Part shown: positions 26,378 through 36,348 of the stretch, piece by piece | Layout of the letters: the number at the start of each line of letters is the position of its first letter | Position numbering within the stretch: position 1 is the stretch's first letter | Source: Alphaproteobacteria bacterium | GTDB taxonomy: Bacteria; Pseudomonadota; Alphaproteobacteria; Rhizobiales; Xanthobacteraceae | Assembly: GCA_009781045.1 (NCBI GenBank) | Contig: WQYW01000023.1 | Coordinates: 1 to 41,936 of the forward strand | DNA: 41,936 nt | Reading direction: 5' to 3' | Notes under the pieces: generated by a model | What the model was told of the DNA's origin: nothing | What the model saw: only the letters and a program-made list of their open reading frames with translations | Database searches by the model: none | Translations under genes and position numbers: made by a program

Positions 26378-27403
26378 ATGAAATCCGGTATTTTTTCCAG
26401 TATCGCCGCACTCGCCCTCTCCGCGGCCCTTGCCGGCCCGGCAAGTGCCCAGCAGCCGAACCCGGTGCCGGGTTACGGCCCTGAACTCGAAGGCTTCGAC
26501 TATCCCTATGACGTGCAGCGCTTCCGTTTCGAGTCACAACAGCAAGCGCTGCAGATGGCCTATATGGACGTAAAGCCCGCGAAGGCGAACGGGCAGACGA
26601 TCGTGCTGCTGCATGGCAAGAATTTCTGTGCGGCAAGCTGGGAAGCCAACATCCGGGACCTGACCGCGGCCGGCTTTCGCGTGATCGCCCCGGACCAGAT
26701 CGGGTTCTGCAAGTCAAGCAAGCCCACCTCCTACCAGTTCAGTTTCAGGGAACTTGCCGGCAACACCCACGCGCTGCTCAAAACGCTCGCCATCGACCGC
26801 CCCGTCATCGTCGGTCATTCGACCGGCGGCATGCTGGCGGCACATTACGCGCTGCTCTATCCCAAAGAGGTGAGCCATCTCGTTCTCGTCAACCCGGTCG
26901 GCCTGGAAGACTGGATGGCCAAGGGCGTGCCGCCGATCACGGTCGACGAATGGTATGCACGCGAACTCAAGGTCAGCGCCGACGGCATCCAAAACTACGA
27001 GAAATCGACCTATTACGCAGGAAAGTGGGAAAAGCGTTACGATCGCTGGGTCGACATGCTTGCCGGCCTCAACAACGGCCCAGGCAAGCAGGCGGTGGCA
27101 TGGAGTTCGGCGCGGATCTATGACATGATCCTGACCCAGCCGGTGGTTTACCGTTTCGGCGACATCGCGGTGCCGACACTGCTCCTGATCGGCCAGAAGG
27201 ACACCACCGCCATTGCCAGAGACTTCGCTCCACCGGAGCTGCGCTCCCGGCTCGGCAATTATCCGGAACTCGGCAAGGCGGCTGCCAAAGCCATTCCCGG
27301 TGCCCGGCTGATCGAGTTTCCGGATCTCGGCCATGCTCCCCAGATGTCCAACCCGGCCGGATTTGCCAAAGCGCTGATCGAGGGAATTTCGGCCACGCCG
27401 TGA
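26378..27403 (+). CDS. Secreted alpha/beta hydrolase
   Basis: The 341-residue protein has a Sec signal peptide (MKSGIFSSIAALALSAAL) with a likely cleavage after ASA near residue 25, so the enzyme is periplasmic or exported. The fold motifs are complete: the oxyanion region VLLHGKNF, nucleophile elbow GHSTGG with Ser148, acid D275 in IGQKDTT and base H319 in DLGHAPQ. The lid region (about 180-235) is helical and rich in Tyr/Trp. The substrate is unknown; the closest general annotation would be an epoxide hydrolase/haloalkane-dehalogenase-like or esterase member. No operon partner is visible. Confidence 0.9.
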   Translation: MKSGIFSSIAALALSAALAGPASAQQPNPVPGYGPELEGFDYPYDVQRFRFESQQQALQMAYMDVKPAKANGQTIVLLHGKNFCAASWEANIRDLTAAGFRVIAPDQIGFCKSSKPTSYQFSFRELAGNTHALLKTLAIDRPVIVGHSTGGMLAAHYALLYPKEVSHLVLVNPVGLEDWMAKGVPPITVDEWYARELKVSADGIQNYEKSTYYAGKWEKRYDRWVDMLAGLNNGPGKQAVAWSSARIYDMILTQPVVYRFGDIAVPTLLLIGQKDTTAIARDFAPPELRSRLGNYPELGKAAAKAIPGARLIEFPDLGHAPQMSNPAGFAKALIEGISATP

Positions 27404-27640
27404 ACTGGACCGAAGGCCGGATCGACAAAGCAGACCGATCCAACCCGGAGGCTTGGAGGAGCGTGCGCGCGCCGCAATCTCCTCGCCTTCTCCACCTGCG
27501 AAAACGCCACAGCCTGCCGGCAAGCTTCCTGCCTCCTGCCCAGCCGGCGGCCTCCCGCGTCTGCCGCGTACAGGCTGCCGTTTGTGCAGATTGCTGCGCT
27601 CTCCGGCTTCCTGCCTCTGCGATGCGCACGAGCCGTCACG

Positions 27641-27928
27641 TCAGCCGTCAAGTCCATACTTCTCCCGCAAATTCAGCAGGTGATGTCCGCAGACCGATTG
27701 TTCCTGTCGATCGAGAATGATTAACATGAATACGTCAGGAACCGTGGAGTTCACGAGAATGTGCTCAAAGCGTTCCGTGACGTCACGGTAAACGGCCGAG
27801 ACATCTCCAGCGGAGCAGTCATAGCCTCGGAAGTCACCCGGTGGAAGGATATCGAAACAGGACCAGAACTCCACTTCGGGAGCGGGTTCGGTACCCCGCT
27901 GCATCGGAGAGTTAAAAGTCACCTGCAA
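27641..27928 (-). CDS. Small hypothetical protein
   Basis: The 95-residue frame has balanced composition and protein-like segments: EVEFWSCFDILPPGDF, YDCSAGDVSAVYRDV, HILVNSTVPDVFMLIILDR and a C-terminal GHHLLNLREKYGLDG. The strand-like ends and conserved-looking Gly-His-His make it more credible than overlapping shadows on the other strand. No membrane segment is seen and no domain is recognised. It lies upstream of neither neighbour in a tight arrangement. Confidence 0.5.
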   Translation of the reverse strand: MQVTFNSPMQRGTEPAPEVEFWSCFDILPPGDFRGYDCSAGDVSAVYRDVTERFEHILVNSTVPDVFMLIILDRQEQSVCGHHLLNLREKYGLDG

Positions 27929-28211
27929 CTGCTCTTCGCTCTTCGCTCAAGAGTCGCGCAGTCATCGCGATCCCTCCCGATCTTTGCGTTCACGTGTCCC
28001 GCACGTCGAACCGCCGAACGAAACTTCGATCCCTGACACTTCGTCAGATGCATCACATGCCGGGCCATGTCAGCGTGGGGCCTTCATTCCAGTCATCGCA
28101 TCCCACCTGCAACCCGTGGATCCCGTGGATGGCACTGGCTTCTCGCTCGCATTTCGCATCAGTCCGCGATGGTACAGCAACCGGCTGCAGAAAATCGGAG
28201 AATGGCGCGGG

Positions 28212-31200
28212 TCACGTGCCTTCACCCGTGACCCAGTCGAGTTCCCCCGGTGTCATATAGACAAGAGCCCCGCGTCTGGCTCCCAGCACATTGAGATAGT
28301 GCTGGAGCTGCCGGCGGTAGGCGATGCGCGCGGTCTCTCCGATGACGCGGTCGCTCTTCCAGTCGAACACCACTACGGCCCCGTCCGCGCCCCTTGCCAC
28401 CGCATCGGCAATACCGGCAATCAGATTGTCGGGGCCGGTGGCGCTTTGCCCATGGATCGGCACTTCGGCAACCAGGGAGCTGCGAAACGGCTCGAGTTCG
28501 GGAAGCTCCAGCGTGCGCAGCGCGGTCGAGGCGATTTCATCGCCATCGAGGGCTGCCATCGACGGCAGCTGCGCGCGCAAATCCTCCACCCGCGCGCGCA
28601 CCGCTTTCGGGTTTTCCGCCACCTCTCCGGTGATCAGTTCCTCCATGAGTTTGTGCAGCAGCACCCCGCGCAGTCGCCCGCTCTGCCCATCCGCTCCCGC
28701 CTCCGAAGCCCCCTCCCCAGCCTCCTCTGGCGCATACGGATGATCGCCATCGCCTTTGCTGGGCGTAATCCAGGTGATCGTCGGGCAGGCTGAAAGGCGC
28801 TCCTCTTCGGCGGCGAAGATCGCCGCGTTCTGATGGTTGATCACAGAGACCGGCTCATTGATGCGGCCCCGGTTGAGGTTCGACAGGTCGAGTTCGCGTA
28901 CCCCCTCGAGCCTGAAATCCACCATCCGTGCCCAGGAGGTGGCGTTGCTCCAGCTGTAGTCCGGGATCACCAGCAGTTCCATCGCCCGCGTGCAGGCCAC
29001 ATAGAGAAGGCGCAGATTTTCCTCGCGCTTTTCCGCCTGCGCAGCCATCCGGTCCTCGCCGAGAGCAGGTGGCACGACGTCCCCCAGCACCCAGTGCAGG
29101 CTGTCATCGCTGCGCCGATAGACGAAGGTCTCCGCCCGACGCGGCATGGAGATGCGATTGATTGGAATCACCACCGGCCATTCCAGGCCTTTGGAGCTGT
29201 GAACGGTGACGATCTCGATCGAACGCCCGTCGGCCTCGATCCTGCCTTCCGGAACGTTCGAATCACGCGCCCATTCCGCGGCAATGTCGCGCGCGAAGGC
29301 TGCAAAACCCCGCACGCCATAGCCGCGCGCCTTTTCGACCAGGCCGTCGATATTGGCGAGCGATCGCGCCGCCTGGTCGGCACTACGCCTGGCGACGATA
29401 GCGCGCACCCGCAACCGCTCGATTGCCTCTGCCAGGATCAGGGCCGGTGTGGTGCTGGTGATCCGGCTCTGTACATCCCGCAGAATGGTCAGCACCTCGC
29501 GCGCCACCGGATGGACGATGGCGGCAGGATCGGTTTCCAGCGACAGTCCGGCGCTTTTCTCATCCCTTGCGGCGAGCGCCGCCGTCACGTCCAGGAGATC
29601 CTGTTCGGTGAGACCGACCAGCGGGCCCCGCAACAGGGCACCCAGCGCCAGAGTATCGCGCCGGTCGGCGAGGCTCCCGATCAGCGCCACCAGATCCTGT
29701 GCTTCCTGGCGCTTATACAGATTCTTGCCCGCCTGGGAGGCAAAGGGCAGCCCGGCTTCCTCAAGCGCCCGCTCATAGCGCCACAGATCGGTCGACACCG
29801 GGGCGAGCAGCGCGATGTCACCGGCGCTGACAGGTCGGGTCCGGCCATTATTGAGGCGGATCGTGACATTGCCGATCAGCCGCGCGCAAAGTTCGGCGAT
29901 GCCGCGGGCTTCTTCATCGCGGCCGTCCGCGACTTTTGTGTCCGGCGGCAGCTGCACCGACATCCTGGCCACGCAGGCAAACCCGTCCTGCGCGCTGCGG
30001 GTTGCTTCAAGCGCCACATAGCCGGCCTGCTGCGCCGACAGCTGAGCCTCAAAACAGCGGTTGACATGATCGAGAATGGGCGCGCGGGAGCGGAAATTGG
30101 CCGTGACCTGCAGGATATTGTCGGGGAACTGGGCCTTGATGGCACCGCGCACCAGAAGATAGGTGGCGAGATCGGCGCCGCGAAAGCCATAGATCGCCTG
30201 TTTCGGATCCCCGACCAGAAACAGCTGCCCCGGTCGCAAACGTCGACACTGCCAGGCCGCCCCTTCTTCTCCGCTGCCACAGAGCAGAAACACGATCTCG
30301 GCCTGGACCGGGTCGGTGTCCTGGAATTCGTCCACCAGAAGCCGCGCGAAGCGCTGCCCTGCCGCGCTCCGCAAGCCAGGATGCTGGCGCAGCATGGCAC
30401 GACAGCTCAACAGAAGATCGTCAAAATCGAGCACTGCGGCGCGCTGTTTGAAATCCGCATAGCGCGCCAGAACCTCATCAATCTGGCGCGAGAACGTCGC
30501 CATCAGCGCGCCGGCAATGCGCCCGATCAGGGTGCGGTAGGCCCTGCGGCAGGCCTCGAAATGCGCCCGCGCCTGATTGACCCGCTGTTGCGTGCCCTCG
30601 CGCGGCCCGACATGTTTCCACAGTGCGCGAACCTTATAATCGCGCAGGTCGAAGCTCTCCCTGCGCAGGATCGGCGACAGCGGCGGATGCGCCAGCAGCC
30701 ACAGTCGTTCAAAGTCCGGCAGCGGATCGAAGCGTCCCTCGAAATGCAACAGCAGCTTCTCCAGCGCGACGAAATCGGGATCATCTTCGGGCGGCGCGTT
30801 GACATGATCACACCAGCGCCGGAAGACGCGCACGCATTCGCCAAATTCGAGTTCCGCTCCCGGTTCCAGTTCGCTCACCGCGACCTGGGCGGTACGATGG
30901 CGCCGGCGGTATCGGGCGAATTCACGCAAGACCTGCTCCGCCCGGTCCGGATCGTGACGGGCCATCACCGCGATCGGGTCATCCGTCCCGTCTCGCGGTT
31001 TATCAAGCCGATCACGCCACCAGCGATCGAAAATCTCATCAAAGGCAAAATCGGCCTGATCTCCGTCGAGCACCTCGGCACCCGGATCAATCCCCCCCTC
31101 GACGGCGTAGCTGCGCAGCAGATCATGACAGAAGCCATGAATGGTTCCGCAGACCAGTTCATCGAGATGGGCGCCAGCACGGCGCAACGCCTCGCGCGTC

Positions 31201-31487
31201 GCTGCACCCACGCCATCGGGAAAGGCCAGCTGCAATTCGCGCGGCACGCTGCCGCCGACCAGGCTGTCGAGATACCAGGAAATGCGCTGACGCAATTCCC
31301 CCGCGGCAAGTTCGGTAAAGGTGATGGCGGCGATGGCATGGGTTTCGACCCCTGAGGCCAGCAGCATCACCACCCGACCTGCCAGGAGAGAGGTTTTCCC
31401 GGTCCCCGCCGCCGCCTCGACCAGGAGGCAGGAATTGAGTTCCGTCAGAGCCCGCAGCCGACCGCCACTGTCGCCTGATGTCGCCAT
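28212..31487 (-). CDS. AddA-like UvrD-family helicase with C-terminal nuclease domain
   Basis: A double-strand break repair helicase-nuclease subunit. From ATG 31487 (AGGGAA upstream; an in-frame GTG lies at 31544) it has 1091 residues. Superfamily 1 motifs: Walker A AAAGTGKTSLL (about 25), AITFTELAAGELR, GTIHGF, Walker B LLVDEFQDTDP, motif III VGDPKQAIYGFRGAD, motif V VHSSKGLEWPVVIP and motif VI LLYVACTRAMELL. The C-terminal 150 residues hold a PD-(D/E)XK nuclease: AVVVFDWKSDR, then QLQHYL. This is the AddA (RecB-like) architecture. Its expected partner, the AddB-like gene, is also on the minus strand upstream but 7.2 kb away. A Chi-like recognition sequence for the complex is not known to me for this group. 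Confidence 0.88.
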   Translation of the reverse strand: MATSGDSGGRLRALTELNSCLLVEAAAGTGKTSLLAGRVVMLLASGVETHAIAAITFTELAAGELRQRISWYLDSLVGGSVPRELQLAFPDGVGAATREALRRAGAHLDELVCGTIHGFCHDLLRSYAVEGGIDPGAEVLDGDQADFAFDEIFDRWWRDRLDKPRDGTDDPIAVMARHDPDRAEQVLREFARYRRRHRTAQVAVSELEPGAELEFGECVRVFRRWCDHVNAPPEDDPDFVALEKLLLHFEGRFDPLPDFERLWLLAHPPLSPILRRESFDLRDYKVRALWKHVGPREGTQQRVNQARAHFEACRRAYRTLIGRIAGALMATFSRQIDEVLARYADFKQRAAVLDFDDLLLSCRAMLRQHPGLRSAAGQRFARLLVDEFQDTDPVQAEIVFLLCGSGEEGAAWQCRRLRPGQLFLVGDPKQAIYGFRGADLATYLLVRGAIKAQFPDNILQVTANFRSRAPILDHVNRCFEAQLSAQQAGYVALEATRSAQDGFACVARMSVQLPPDTKVADGRDEEARGIAELCARLIGNVTIRLNNGRTRPVSAGDIALLAPVSTDLWRYERALEEAGLPFASQAGKNLYKRQEAQDLVALIGSLADRRDTLALGALLRGPLVGLTEQDLLDVTAALAARDEKSAGLSLETDPAAIVHPVAREVLTILRDVQSRITSTTPALILAEAIERLRVRAIVARRSADQAARSLANIDGLVEKARGYGVRGFAAFARDIAAEWARDSNVPEGRIEADGRSIEIVTVHSSKGLEWPVVIPINRISMPRRAETFVYRRSDDSLHWVLGDVVPPALGEDRMAAQAEKREENLRLLYVACTRAMELLVIPDYSWSNATSWARMVDFRLEGVRELDLSNLNRGRINEPVSVINHQNAAIFAAEEERLSACPTITWITPSKGDGDHPYAPEEAGEGASEAGADGQSGRLRGVLLHKLMEELITGEVAENPKAVRARVEDLRAQLPSMAALDGDEIASTALRTLELPELEPFRSSLVAEVPIHGQSATGPDNLIAGIADAVARGADGAVVVFDWKSDRVIGETARIAYRRQLQHYLNVLGARRGALVYMTPGELDWVTGEGT

Positions 31488-31874
31488 CACTTCCCTCGCG
31501 ATCCGGCCTTCCGCAGGACCAGGCGCGGGTCCGGCACACCCCACGCCCGACCGAAACCGTCTGAGATATTCCCCGACTCAATCATTGACCGGAAACAGTC
31601 CGGCCGCCAGGTCGGACTGCCCCGGCCCGCTTTTCCCGATTCACCGGCTGAAACGATAAATTCCTCCCGCAAGCAATCGCCGAGCGCGCCAGCCGGGCAC
31701 AGCCAACGCCCTCCCCCAGGCTTCTCCATGGCTCCTGGCCAAACCATGCGCCTTTGTCCTTTCAGACCCACCTCCGGCAGTTCCGGGCCATGGCGACCCG
31801 CTTTCGCAGGCGGCGGCAGAGTTCGCCGCCGCGCTCTTGCCGGCTGATTGAGGACAGCCCCTTCGCCACCCCGC
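31488..31874. other. Intergenic stretch upstream of the AddA-like gene
   Basis: No supported gene. This is where the AddA-like gene would be expected to join an upstream AddB gene; instead non-coding DNA and a transporter gene follow. I see no clear terminal repeat or direct duplication marking an insertion end. Confidence 0.4.
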
Positions 31875-32855
31875 TCATTGCCGCCGCGCGTAGTATTGCG
31901 CGATCACCGCGCAGACCATCAACTGCATCTGGTGAAACAGCATCAGCGGCAGCACGACCGCGCCAACGGCCTGGGCGGGAAACAGCACATTGGCCATGGG
32001 CACACCGCTGGCCAGGCTTTTCTTGGATCCGCAGAAGACGATGGTAATTTCGTCGGCGGTGTCAAAGCCCAGCCCGCGCGCGGCGAAAGTGGTGCAGCAC
32101 AGCACCAGCCCCAGAATCAGCGCACAGACCAGGACCAGGCCGGCCAGCGCGGCCAGCGGCATCTGCCGCCACAGCCCCTCGATCACCGCGGCGCTGAAGG
32201 CTGCATAGACCACCAGAAGGATGGTGCTGCGATCGACCAGGCCCGTCACCCGCGCATGACGCAGAATCCAGCCGCTGAGCCACGGGCGCAGCAAATGGCC
32301 GGCGATGAACGGCACCAGCAGCTGAAGCAGGATTTTCTCGATGGAATCGAGCGAGACGCCGGCGTCGCCCTGCGCTCCCCAGGCGCTCTGCGGCAGCACG
32401 ATCAGATTGACCAGCACCGGCGTGATGAATACGCCCAGCAGGGTCGAGGCCGATGCGCTGCACACGGCGGCGGCCACGTTGCCGCGCGCCAGCGAGGTAA
32501 AGGCGATGGCCGATTGCACCGTGGCGGGCAGCACGCACAGATAGAGCACGCCGGTGTAGATTTGCGGCGTGACCAATGGCAGCAGCACCGGCCTGAGCAG
32601 CAGCCCCAGAGCCGGAAACAGCGCGAAGGTCGCCGCGAACACCACGAGGTGCAGCCGCCAGTGCCCGATGCCCGCCACAATGGCCTCCCGCGAGAGCCGG
32701 AGGCCGTGGAGGAAGAACAGCAGCGCGATGGCAGCCGTCGTCAGGGCATCGAAAAACACCGCCCCCCACCCCCGCGCCGGCAGCGCGCTGGCCACCGCCA
32801 CTGCGGCCGCCAGAGCAAGGGTGAAGTTGTCGGGAAGAAAGCGCGGACGGGTCAT
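31875..32855 (-). CDS. Bile acid:sodium symporter family (BASS) transporter, YfeH-like
   Basis: The 326-residue product from ATG 32855 (MTRPRFLPDNFTLAL) is highly hydrophobic, with about nine to ten predicted membrane helices. Conserved family features: FFLHGLRLSREAI after the second helix, CVLPATVQSAIAFTSLARGN (the unwound substrate-site helix), and FCGSKKSLASGVPMANVLF near the second unwound helix. This matches the SBF-like/YfeH branch. The substrate is unknown (organic anions driven by sodium in studied members). The frame is open to 32978, but the extra residues are Trp/Arg-rich and not family-like. It is transcribed towards the AddA-like gene. Confidence 0.88.
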   Translation of the reverse strand: MTRPRFLPDNFTLALAAAVAVASALPARGWGAVFFDALTTAAIALLFFLHGLRLSREAIVAGIGHWRLHLVVFAATFALFPALGLLLRPVLLPLVTPQIYTGVLYLCVLPATVQSAIAFTSLARGNVAAAVCSASASTLLGVFITPVLVNLIVLPQSAWGAQGDAGVSLDSIEKILLQLLVPFIAGHLLRPWLSGWILRHARVTGLVDRSTILLVVYAAFSAAVIEGLWRQMPLAALAGLVLVCALILGLVLCCTTFAARGLGFDTADEITIVFCGSKKSLASGVPMANVLFPAQAVGAVVLPLMLFHQMQLMVCAVIAQYYARRQ

Positions 32856-33279
32856 GAAATTTTCACGGATCAACGAGGGAGGCCAGCACCACGCCCATTT
32901 CCATCCCCACGATTCCCAAAACTGACGATCCCCGGATGCTGCGCGTTGCACAGCCCGTGACCGCCTTCGCCACCTCAATTACCAGATCCGCCATTGGATA
33001 CCCATAAACCCACTAGCAGCCTGTCGGACCTAAGGGGGTATCGCCAGTAGGTGCCCTGCTTCTCTCTGCCGATCAAGACCGTTTCGCAGATATGCGCGGC
33101 GGCATTGCCCCCTCCGGCCCATCTCTCCAACGGACAAATCTCCACTATACTATTGATTCAATTCATCTATTTGGCAAAAGCGCTCTGTCGAGCGACTGAA
33201 GTTGAGTAGAATCAGGATGTTGATTTGATTCGCGAGGGTGCGGATCTCGCAGAGGCGAACTTGGGCCATTTCCGAACCA
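32856..33279. other. Intergenic region leading into the IS1182 remnant
   Basis: No supported gene. The stretch around 33130-33215 is AT-richer and probably includes the left flank of the insertion sequence. A small stem (GCTC/GAGC) is found near 33182-33194. I cannot define a terminal inverted repeat. Confidence 0.4.
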
Positions 33280-33815
33280 TGGACCGAAAGACAGGCTATC
33301 TCCTGCCTCCCTCGATCAACGAATGGTCGCGGGAGAAAGACCTCGCCCGTTTCGTCGTTAAAATTGTCGACGGCATGGACCTCGAATTCATCAACCGCCG
33401 ATATTGGGGCTCCGGCTCCGCCGCCTTTCCTCCAGCGATGATGGTCGCACTGTTGATCTATGGCTGTGCGACGGGCACTTTTCGAGCCGCAAACTGGAAG
33501 AGGCGACACACGACAACGTGCCCGTTCGCTTCATTACAGTGAACCAACATCACGATCACGACACCATTGCGGCGTCCCAGCGGCGATTTCTCGAAGGGAC
33601 CGAGGTGTTGTTCACTCAGGTGCTGCAGATCGCGCACGAGATGGGCGTCCTGAAGATGGGCAAGGTGGCGCTGGATGGATCGAAGATCGAAGATCCACGC
33701 CAACGCCAGCCGCCACAGCGCTGTGTCCTATGAATATGCCGGCAGGATCCAGACTCAGCTGGAGCCCGAAGTTGCCGATTTGATGGCCATCGCGGAGGCC
33801 GCGGATAACGAGCCT
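33280..33815 (+). pseudogene. Truncated, frameshifted IS1182-family transposase
   Basis: From ATG 33280 the frame reads MDRKTGYLLPPSINEW and continues to LLIYGCATGTF, typical of the N-terminus of IS1182-type (DUF772/DDE) transposases. Near 33480 it shifts, and the neighbouring frame continues SSRKLEEATHDNVPVRFI to GVLKMGKVALDGSKI. At about 33690 it shifts again to HANASRHSAVSYEYAGRI, ending at AIAEAAD. The rest of the transposase is missing. The D of VALDG is the first catalytic Asp. At least two frameshifts and the loss of the C-terminal half make it inactive. Confidence 0.85.
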
Positions 33816-34727
33816 GTCGTAACCGACCCCGCAACAGAATTACCAACTTCCAACATCAAGCCAGACAGGCTGCTGGTGGGCTGCGTCCTTGATTTTGTGG
33901 CGGCTTTCTGAACCGCTTCACGCTCTGCAATGCAAAAGGGAGGCGTGATCCAATGCCGACAATTTCCGTGACTCGAACCACCAGCCCCCTTCGTGCAATC
34001 GCCCGATCTCCATGCATGCATTCGGCTATATCGCAGACAGAACAACATGGGAAACCTGCTCACCAAAATGTAATCAAGTTGCGATTGCGTCAAACCAAAT
34101 TCCAAATTGATTCGGTCATTCTTCCATCGCTCCAACTGATGCGCCAGGGCAACACAGGGAACCAGCACTTCGAACTCCGAAATCCCGAAAAATGGATACT
34201 TAAATGATTTGACAAAATGCCCGGAGCCGGGCGAGATTACCTATCGCTCCCCTTTGTTGGCAACACATTTTTGGTTCGCAATATTTGTCTTGAATGGGGA
34301 TGCGTGGAAGTGATTAAATTTGTAGCAAGGGATTTGCAGATTCGTGTCGAGCGTTCGCCTCCATTATCCTCTTCAACGCCTCTACTCTCGGGTCCGTTCT
34401 CCCGCTCCAATACGCAGTCGCCGTGCGCTCGGCGCAGGACAGTGCCGAACTGACGCATTGGCTTTCAGCAGCGGCGGAACGTCCGGATGTCGCAGCGCTG
34501 CTCGAAAAGCCCACTTTCTGGTTGATCGTCTTCGTGCAGAACCGCTTGCCTGCCCGGTCGCCCCAAGTCTGAGGCGGAAAAACCACACCGCAATTGCGGC
34601 GATCGCCGCCAGCCTGAGCCTTGGGTGCAACAATAAGGCATCTTCATGCCCGGACCATCCGGCGACTGCGACTGGAGCGGGAAGTGGTGAATACTTTCTT
34701 CGTCTATATACGCAGGACATGCCATGA
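33816..34727. other. Decayed accessory DNA without a supported gene
   Basis: About 900 bases of lower-GC sequence with only short open frames. None is recognisable. The stretch between the transposase remnant and the ClpV fragment probably contains further decayed genes. Confidence 0.45.
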
Positions 34728-34895
34728 ATGGCCACGATCGGGCGGCTTGATCCGATTATCGCGCGCGACAACGAACTTGGTCAGGTGACCGATATCCTGC
34801 GGCGGCGTCGGCAGAACAACCCGACATTCGTCGATGATGCCGGTGTCGACAATTCCGCGGTGGCCGCGGCGCCTCCTGCGCATCACCGCCAATAG
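34728..34895 (+). pseudogene. ClpV/ClpB-type AAA+ ATPase fragment
   Basis: The short frame starting MATIGRLDPIIARDNELGQV continues TDILRRRRQNNPTFVDDAG. It corresponds to the conserved start of the first AAA+ domain of ClpB and of ClpV (TssH), the type VI secretion sheath disassembly ATPase. The usual motif there is GRLDP-(V/I)-(I/L)-GRD followed by QNNP and the Walker A GVGKTAV. Here Walker A is changed to GVDNSAV, which loses the nucleotide-binding Lys. A stop follows after 55 codons. Only this piece of about 900 residues remains, so it is a dead fragment. ClpV is more likely than ClpB given the RRRRQNNP form, but that is not certain. Confidence 0.75.
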
Positions 34896-35051
34896 AGCTC
34901 CTGACAAACAACGAAAAGACATACTTTCTGATGAGGAAATCGCATAGCGGCAAAAAAGCGGACGGAACCATCTGCGCGATCCAAATTCATCATTGGCTAT
35001 GTCTGTACGTAACCAAGTGAGTATTTGATAACAAACATGAGAGGCGTGCAT

Positions 35052-35969
35052 ATGGTCATAACCATTGGCAATCATCCCGTTCTGTCAATCAGCCGAGACG
35101 TGAACCCTAACGAAACCGACGCCCCCCGCATCGCATTCGTTGACCACCGGCCAATGATGTATTTCGGAAACAGGACAATCAGCGCGACAGCGTCCGTGAA
35201 GCTGAATGGTGAAGCGGGGGAAAACGCCGAAAAGTGGATCGCGGGCTTCATTCAGGTGCAGGTGGCTGAGACAAACTGGTCCAGTTACCGCGGCCGCTAC
35301 GATAGCCATGGTAGCATCTTTTGCCAGCGTGGAGGGGCCGCGCGGGCAGTGCGGATTTGTCGTGACTCACGTCATCCAAACAGCGTTTTCTTTCCTGAGG
35401 ACATGATCAATGTGCAGCATTTGGCATCCACCGCCACCGGATCTCCGGCAGGCGCGCCGTTTCCACAGATGTTGCGGCCCACGCATTTCGACCAACCTGG
35501 TCAGGGCGTCAAATTAATTGAGTACAATTCCATAACACACAAGCTGAATTATCTACATAAGGCCAACCTTGAACTTCGATTTTGCACGGTACTTAGCGTG
35601 CGAGATCCGGATGGCAATTACTATCATCTCTCCCACTTTTATTGGGGTATGAGCTGGAAGGCCAAATGCTCTACAACAGTTTCGGACCGCAATGGTTCTG
35701 GATACCACCTGAACATGATCATCGAAAGGAGGCCAGACGACGGAGCACCAAACGACGCAAAAGTTGACTTCGATGTCATTCCATACGGATCTGCCAGCAA
35801 CAGCGTCTCGATAGGTGCAGTCATCACCGGAGAGCCAACCGACCCGGAGTTGAAGCGCGTGCTTACTGCGCAGTCCCATCCAACCTGCAACGATACCGCC
35901 CGCAACGCCGCCAACGCCCAGATCATGCGGCCGAGCCTGAGATGGACGGCTTTCGATGTGCCACGGTGA
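35052..35969 (+). CDS. Unknown 305-residue protein of the accessory region
   Basis: The ATG at 35052 (MVITIGNHPVLSISRD) follows GAGAGG at a good distance; upstream in-frame starts at 35037 (ATG) and 35025 (TTG) lack that site. No signal peptide or membrane helix is visible. The protein has no motif I recognise. Sequence features: ASVKLNGEAGENAEKW, WIAGFIQVQVAETNWSSYRG, GSIFCQRGGAARAVRICRD, HFDQPGQGVKLIE and YHLSHFYWGMSWKAKCS. It is moderately rich in Trp, His and Cys. The base composition is lower in GC than flanking core genes. The nearest neighbours are the ClpV fragment upstream and the Sel1-repeat gene downstream, so a secreted cargo or effector is one hypothesis, not a finding. Confidence 0.6.
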   Translation: MVITIGNHPVLSISRDVNPNETDAPRIAFVDHRPMMYFGNRTISATASVKLNGEAGENAEKWIAGFIQVQVAETNWSSYRGRYDSHGSIFCQRGGAARAVRICRDSRHPNSVFFPEDMINVQHLASTATGSPAGAPFPQMLRPTHFDQPGQGVKLIEYNSITHKLNYLHKANLELRFCTVLSVRDPDGNYYHLSHFYWGMSWKAKCSTTVSDRNGSGYHLNMIIERRPDDGAPNDAKVDFDVIPYGSASNSVSIGAVITGEPTDPELKRVLTAQSHPTCNDTARNAANAQIMRPSLRWTAFDVPR

Positions 35970-36348
35970 TGACAATTCACGGCGTCATAACTGCAAACAA
36001 TCTTCTCATGTTGCCACGATTATACGCCGCGGCCGCTTTCGGAGCCGGTAATCCCGCTTGCGGCGCCAGCCGCCAAGGGCTTGCCACGTGGCTGCACCAA
36101 GAAAAGCATCCGAAGCCGGTCGTCTACCTACCTAGACAAGATCACATCCGGGAAGAGAGATGGATAAATCTCCCGCCGTCGCAAAGGCAGACTCGTCCAC
36201 GCTGCCCTCGACTCTGGCATAGCGCGACTTCATCGCTGGCAGACGAGACTGCCGAAAGAAGCCGTAAGAAAGCGGCGAAAGAGGGGAAAATTCTCAAACA
36301 CACGCATGTTATCCGTGGTATCTTAGAGACAGGGGGCAGGAAAATCTG
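35970..36348. other. Gap between the unknown protein and the Sel1-repeat gene
   Basis: One open frame on the plus strand (35942-36349) overlaps the end of the preceding gene and has no recognisable content. I do not accept it as a gene. The ribosome-binding site of the next gene is at its end (CAGGAAAATCTGATG). Confidence 0.4.

Noticed and set aside
28833..31355. An 840-codon open frame on the plus strand
   Set aside because: It lies wholly opposite the AddA-like helicase gene, whose motifs are unmistakable; the plus frame has shadow-like His/Arg/Gln-rich composition.
31848..32960. A 370-codon plus-strand frame opposite the transporter gene
   Set aside because: Gln/Arg/His-rich shadow of a clear BASS-family membrane protein on the minus strand.
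34382..34771. A 129-codon minus-strand frame in the low-GC part of the insert
   Set aside because: It runs through the ClpV fragment on the other strand and has shadow composition.
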